From Bacteroidales bacterium (GTDB lineage: Bacteria > Bacteroidota > Bacteroidia > Bacteroidales > Lentimicrobiaceae): a DNA stretch of 64,000 nucleotides. Both the position numbers and the translations under genes were made by a program. Under the pieces are notes generated by a model, which worked only from the letters and a program-made list of their open reading frames with translations, did not search any database and was not told the DNA's origin. Positions 60,709 through 64,000 of this stretch are shown piece after piece. The DNA lies in NCBI GenBank assembly GCA_016709025.1, contig JADJEQ010000006.1:124001-188000 (forward strand), in the 5' to 3' direction. Position 1 is the first letter of the stretch; each line of letters begins with the position of its first letter.

Positions 60709-61421
60709 AAGCATTTGAGCAATTCAAACTTATGAAACCTCTTGTTGTAATATTTTTGCTTTTCATGATGAATACTGTTCTTGCACAAGACAGTATCCGG
60801 ATAATTAATTATTACGAGGGTATTTATCCACCAAAGATGAAAGAATCTTATTGGGTAAGTAAAGTGGATTCTTCGGTCAGGGTCGGTTTGTACTCATCAT
60901 ATTTTCAATCAGGTAAAGTATGGATTACAGGGAGATACGACAATGGTAAAAAGACTGGTGTATGGAATTTTAATGATATGCACACCTGGGAACCATATTT
61001 AAAGTACGATTTTGATAACAATGCTGAATTGTATTACAAAAGTACATACAGGGAGGAAAGTAGTGAATATTATACCTTTATGAACGACTCAATGATTACT
61101 ATAAGTAAAAGGCCATATTGTCCGGAATTTCTACCATACGACTCCTTCAAAGTTCTTACTCATAACATTGCCAATAAAATAGTAGAATTGAATCTTGTTA
61201 AATCAATTGAAAATAGTTATACAATTTATTTTAGAATTACGATTACTGAAACCGGAGAAATACAAAGTGAAATTGTGAGCAGTCCTTTTAAAAATGAAAC
61301 TTCAGACAGGATTCTTTTGATCATAAATTCTTCACCGAAGTGGATCCCGGCTGAATCCAACGGGAAAAAAGTAAATTTTGTTGTTGGATGGCCCTTAAAA
61401 TTGACCAATAACAAGCAATAA
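60705..61421 (+). CDS. Secreted protein with MORN-like and TonB-C-like segments
   Basis: 238 aa from the coupled ATG; a second Met at 60732 (MKPLVVIFLLFMMNTVLAQ) begins a clean signal peptide and may be the real start. The middle GLYSSYFQSGKVWITGRYDN, GKKTGVWNFND resembles MORN-variant/toxin-repeat strands; the C-terminal IYFRITITETGEIQSEIVSS ... IINSSPKWIPAESNGKKVNF resembles a degenerate TonB C-terminal domain. Domain order mirrors the protein at 7385-8062. Function unknown. Confidence 0.65.
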   Translation: MKAFEQFKLMKPLVVIFLLFMMNTVLAQDSIRIINYYEGIYPPKMKESYWVSKVDSSVRVGLYSSYFQSGKVWITGRYDNGKKTGVWNFNDMHTWEPYLKYDFDNNAELYYKSTYREESSEYYTFMNDSMITISKRPYCPEFLPYDSFKVLTHNIANKIVELNLVKSIENSYTIYFRITITETGEIQSEIVSSPFKNETSDRILLIINSSPKWIPAESNGKKVNFVVGWPLKLTNNKQ

Positions 61422-61746
61422 TATAAAGGACTTCAGATGTACGGAACCTCCCGGCCTCCCTGAAACAGCGTGAAATTCACTTTTGAACCAGCCTTTCACC
61501 CCAGCCATGGTGTAGAAAAGTTAACGCAATCGCTGCTGTATTTTTTCATTGTTTTTTTTTTCGCATCGGTCAGGGGTAAGAAAAATCTTCTACATTTGAC
61601 AAATTCAGGATTACGGATGGATATAACAGTGTATTATATTGAAAGTGTTGAGAAATAACAGGTTATTGCTTAATTGATCTTTCAGAAGTTTACGATTTTT
61701 TTAGTTTTAAAATGCTTATAAACAGTCATTCATTCAATTAACAGAT
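61422..61746 (+). promoter_or_regulatory. Intergenic region with candidate -7 element before DUF3857 gene
   Basis: TACATTTG (61591-61598) fits TAnnTTTG; spacing to the ATG is about 150 bp and no -33 TTTG is present. Otherwise nothing is recognised in the 325-bp gap. Confidence 0.3.
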
Positions 61747-63669
61747 ATGCGACATTTCAGGATTAACCATTCCCTGCTGCTGGCATCCTTCCTCTGTATT
61801 GCTTCAACAACTGCCAAAAGCCAGAATACAGACAGTCTGATAAAGTATGTTCAGGAAACATTTCCCGACGAAAAAGCCCTGGTAACAGATATCGAAACAA
61901 CCTTGTCATTTCAGCGCAGCAGTAGCACCGGGGTTGTAGCGGCAACTGAAACGGGAACCGCAACTCTGCAGTCACTTGCACGTGATGTTAAGGTTATCCG
62001 CACCGTTTTTTATGATCAGTATTCTGAGATAATCGGGCATAAGCTCAGGAACAACCTTGAATCGAAAGTCAAATATGACTACATGCGCTGCGGCGATTTT
62101 GAGATCGATGGCCTTTTTTACCACGATGCTAAGGTTTGCCGTTTCCTGATGTTTTTCGAAGAATCCGGCGAGCACAACACCTTATCCTATGACAAGCGGT
62201 ACACCGATCTTCGTTATCTTTCGCATATCCCGCTTTCCGACGATTACAGGATTGCCCGGATGAAGGTCACCATCAGGGTGCCTGACTATCTCGGTCTAAA
62301 ACTGACCGAACTGAACTTCGAAGGTTTCGACATCACAAAGACTGTGAGTTACGACAGCAAAGAAAAACTGAAGGTATATGAATATACCGCCCACAATATA
62401 CCCCCAATGGAGGAAGTAGAGAATCTGCCCGGATATTCGTGTTCTTTTCCGCAGATCCTGGTTGTTCCCGAATATTATGTTTCAGCAGGAGCCGACACCA
62501 CCAATATCTTCCGAAGCCCCGATGATCTATACAACTGGTATGTTACACTGATTAAAAAGAAAGATATAACACCTGAACTGGCCTCTTTCACCGATGAACT
62601 GGTAAAGAAAGCCGGTACCGACGACGAAAGGATCGCGGCGGTGCTGCAATGGATAGGGGAGAGGATCCGATACATCGCCTTTGAAAACGGAACTGCCGCC
62701 TTTGTGCCCGAAGATGCTGCTTCGGTTTTCGAAAAGCGTTATGGTGACTGCAAGGGCATGTCGAACCTGGCTGCTACCATGCTGCGACACCTCGGGTTCG
62801 ATGCACGACTCGGATGGATTTATTCGGGCCGTACCTGCATTCCGGATTCAGTGGTAACACTTGCCGAAAGCAACCACATGATCTGCGTTGTGATGCGAAA
62901 TACCGGCCCTCTGTTTCTGGATGCCACCCTCAAATATGGTGTAATCAATGAAATTCAGGAGAACATTCAGGGGAAACGTTGTGTAATTGAGAACGATGGA
63001 AAATATGAAATACTCCGGGTACCCGGAACTCTTCCGCTGAGCAACCTGACAACCGTGAACGATACGGTATTGATCAATGGAAACAGGCTGCAGCTGTCGG
63101 GAAATATGAGTCTGAAGGGTGCACAACGCCTTACACTACAATACTGGCTCGACCAGGTTGAAAGTGAGGAAAAGGAGAACATGCTGAAATCACTTATATC
63201 GGTTGGTGGTAAAAGTGTAAAGGTAAATTCGCTGCTGACCTCTTCGCAGGATACGCTCAGCGATACCTTCAGGGTCAACTACAACCTTGAGGTGCCGAAT
63301 GCCCTGGTGCAGACCGGCACCGATATCCTGCTCAGCCTCGATTTCAGAAATGAGTTTAAGAGTCAGAAAATCGAAAAGCAGCGCCGGGTAAATTATGAAC
63401 TCGAAGGACGTTTGCTGAATGAACAGATGGTGGTTTTAAAAATTCCCGGTCACCTGAAAGTCAGGAAACTGCCGGATCCCATTCAGATTGCACGGCCCGG
63501 ATATGTCTTTTCAGGATCTTATGAAGCGGGTGATGGCGTTGTTCGTTATCACAAACGCATCGAGATCACCGATGAAATTGTGCGGCCGGATGAGTTCGGA
63601 ACATGGAATGATTTTATAAGTAAAATAAACAGATTTTACAAGGATATGATTGTATTAACCGTTAAATAG
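61747..63669 (+). CDS. DUF3857 / transglutaminase-like exported protein
   Basis: 640 aa. Signal peptide MRHFRINHSLLLASFLCIAS. DUF3857-like beta domain (VIRTVFYDQYSEI ... YTAHNIPPMEEVENLPGYSC), then a transglutaminase-like core with the Cys-His-Asp triad: RYGDCKGMSNLAATMLRHLG (Cys), ESNHMICVVM (His), FLDATLKYG (Asp). A C-terminal beta domain follows. Bacteroidetes carry several such proteins; activity (peptide or polysaccharide-linked amide chemistry) is unproven. Followed 7 bp on by a related gene. Confidence 0.82.
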   Translation: MRHFRINHSLLLASFLCIASTTAKSQNTDSLIKYVQETFPDEKALVTDIETTLSFQRSSSTGVVAATETGTATLQSLARDVKVIRTVFYDQYSEIIGHKLRNNLESKVKYDYMRCGDFEIDGLFYHDAKVCRFLMFFEESGEHNTLSYDKRYTDLRYLSHIPLSDDYRIARMKVTIRVPDYLGLKLTELNFEGFDITKTVSYDSKEKLKVYEYTAHNIPPMEEVENLPGYSCSFPQILVVPEYYVSAGADTTNIFRSPDDLYNWYVTLIKKKDITPELASFTDELVKKAGTDDERIAAVLQWIGERIRYIAFENGTAAFVPEDAASVFEKRYGDCKGMSNLAATMLRHLGFDARLGWIYSGRTCIPDSVVTLAESNHMICVVMRNTGPLFLDATLKYGVINEIQENIQGKRCVIENDGKYEILRVPGTLPLSNLTTVNDTVLINGNRLQLSGNMSLKGAQRLTLQYWLDQVESEEKENMLKSLISVGGKSVKVNSLLTSSQDTLSDTFRVNYNLEVPNALVQTGTDILLSLDFRNEFKSQKIEKQRRVNYELEGRLLNEQMVVLKIPGHLKVRKLPDPIQIARPGYVFSGSYEAGDGVVRYHKRIEITDEIVRPDEFGTWNDFISKINRFYKDMIVLTVK

Positions 63670-63676
63670 CATAGTT

Positions 63677-64000
63677 ATGAGATTGATAATCAATTATTTT
63701 ACTATTTTACTATTGGGCCTGGCGGCAACATCATTTGCCCAGACAGACGAAGAAAGAATTAAGGAAAGAATGTGGGGCGAAAAATTTCCGATGCCCGCTG
63801 ATTCGGTAAAGGAGAAGTACAAAGACCAGCAGGCAGTTATCCTGTATAAGAATGAGATATTTGAATACAGCCGGAAACTGGGCCCCAAAGTAAACAACGA
63901 CAATTATCTTCATATGCGGGTGCTGTTGTTCGGTGCGACGGCTGTTGAGGAATATTCTGAGCTGTCATTCTCAAAACTCGGGCTGAGCGGTTATAGAAGA
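63677..64000 (+). CDS. Second exported protein (DUF3857-like context), cut by window end
   Basis: ATG at 63677, 108 codons to the window end. Signal peptide MRLIINYFTILLLGLAATSF, then AQTDEERIKERMWGEKFPMP, DSVKEKYKDQQAVILYKNEI, FEYSRKLGPK. The opening resembles other exported DUF3857 proteins, and the 7-bp gap to the previous gene suggests an operon, but the diagnostic domain lies beyond the window. Confidence 0.65.
   Translation, partial: MRLIINYFTILLLGLAATSFAQTDEERIKERMWGEKFPMPADSVKEKYKDQQAVILYKNEIFEYSRKLGPKVNNDNYLHMRVLLFGATAVEEYSELSFSKLGLSGYRR

Overview
The window looks like chromosomal DNA of an anaerobic or facultative member of the Bacteroidota, at roughly 40-45% GC. Pointers are: the conserved block bamD - rpoZ (Bacteroidetes-type omega) - coaBC - DUF4835/PorD-like - recN; many CarboxypepD_reg/TonB-type outer-membrane proteins; SPII lipoproteins with short lipoboxes; a LytTR regulator; GEVED and delta-60 repeat surface proteins; and several Bacteroidetes-type -7 promoter motifs (TAnnTTTG). 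No rRNA, tRNA, CRISPR array, transposase or phage gene was seen.

Layout. 1-5710: a giant alpha-2-macroglobulin-like surface protein split into three reading frames. 5711-8975: small lipoproteins and TonB-C-terminal-domain proteins on the minus strand, separated by repeat elements. 8975-15261 (minus strand): a TraB/GumN-like protein plus a HEAT-like extension separated by an in-frame TAG, a lipoprotein, and an alpha-oxoamine synthase (KBL/BioF/SPT-like) whose 3' end and flank are duplicated as a decayed copy at 12.5-13.0 kb. 15429-22817 (plus): photolyase, the bamD-rpoZ-coaBC-DUF4835-recN cluster, and fabI. 23547-38705 (plus): an electron-transfer region with two different etfBA pairs, a split membrane Fe-S/CCG oxidoreductase (ETF:quinone-oxidoreductase-like) and two long acyl-CoA dehydrogenases. 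It is interrupted at 28.1-32.4 kb by a broken ABC transporter whose permease is fused to an M1 aminopeptidase. 39071-43041: an ArsM-like methyltransferase, an AraC-type regulator, a tandem pair of SnoaL-like proteins and a lipoprotein. 43272-48674: an 1800-residue delta-60/Ig/MopE/GEVED/dockerin-like surface protein. 48.9-51.6 kb: small DUF1801/DUF4287 proteins and a mazEF-like module in repeat-rich DNA. 51.7-55.1 kb: LytTR regulator plus an outer-membrane receptor. 55.2-64 kb: alpha/beta hydrolase, methyltransferase, beta-barrel, VOC protein, lipoproteins and two DUF3857 proteins, the last cut by the window end.

How the genes work together. The clearest functional unit is beta-oxidation electron transfer. 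ACADs would reduce ETFs. One ETF sits beside a membrane Fe-S protein likely to pass electrons to menaquinone. The other carries motifs of NAD(H)-linked, bifurcating-type ETFs and sits beside the ACADs.

Two window-wide patterns matter for interpretation. First, at least ten genes are broken by single-base indels, often in short homopolymers, and two carry in-frame stops; many are probably sequence errors rather than biology. Second, three intergenic elements share a 19-bp terminal inverted repeat, and two of them are flanked by about 10-bp direct repeats, so they look like non-autonomous mobile elements (MITEs).
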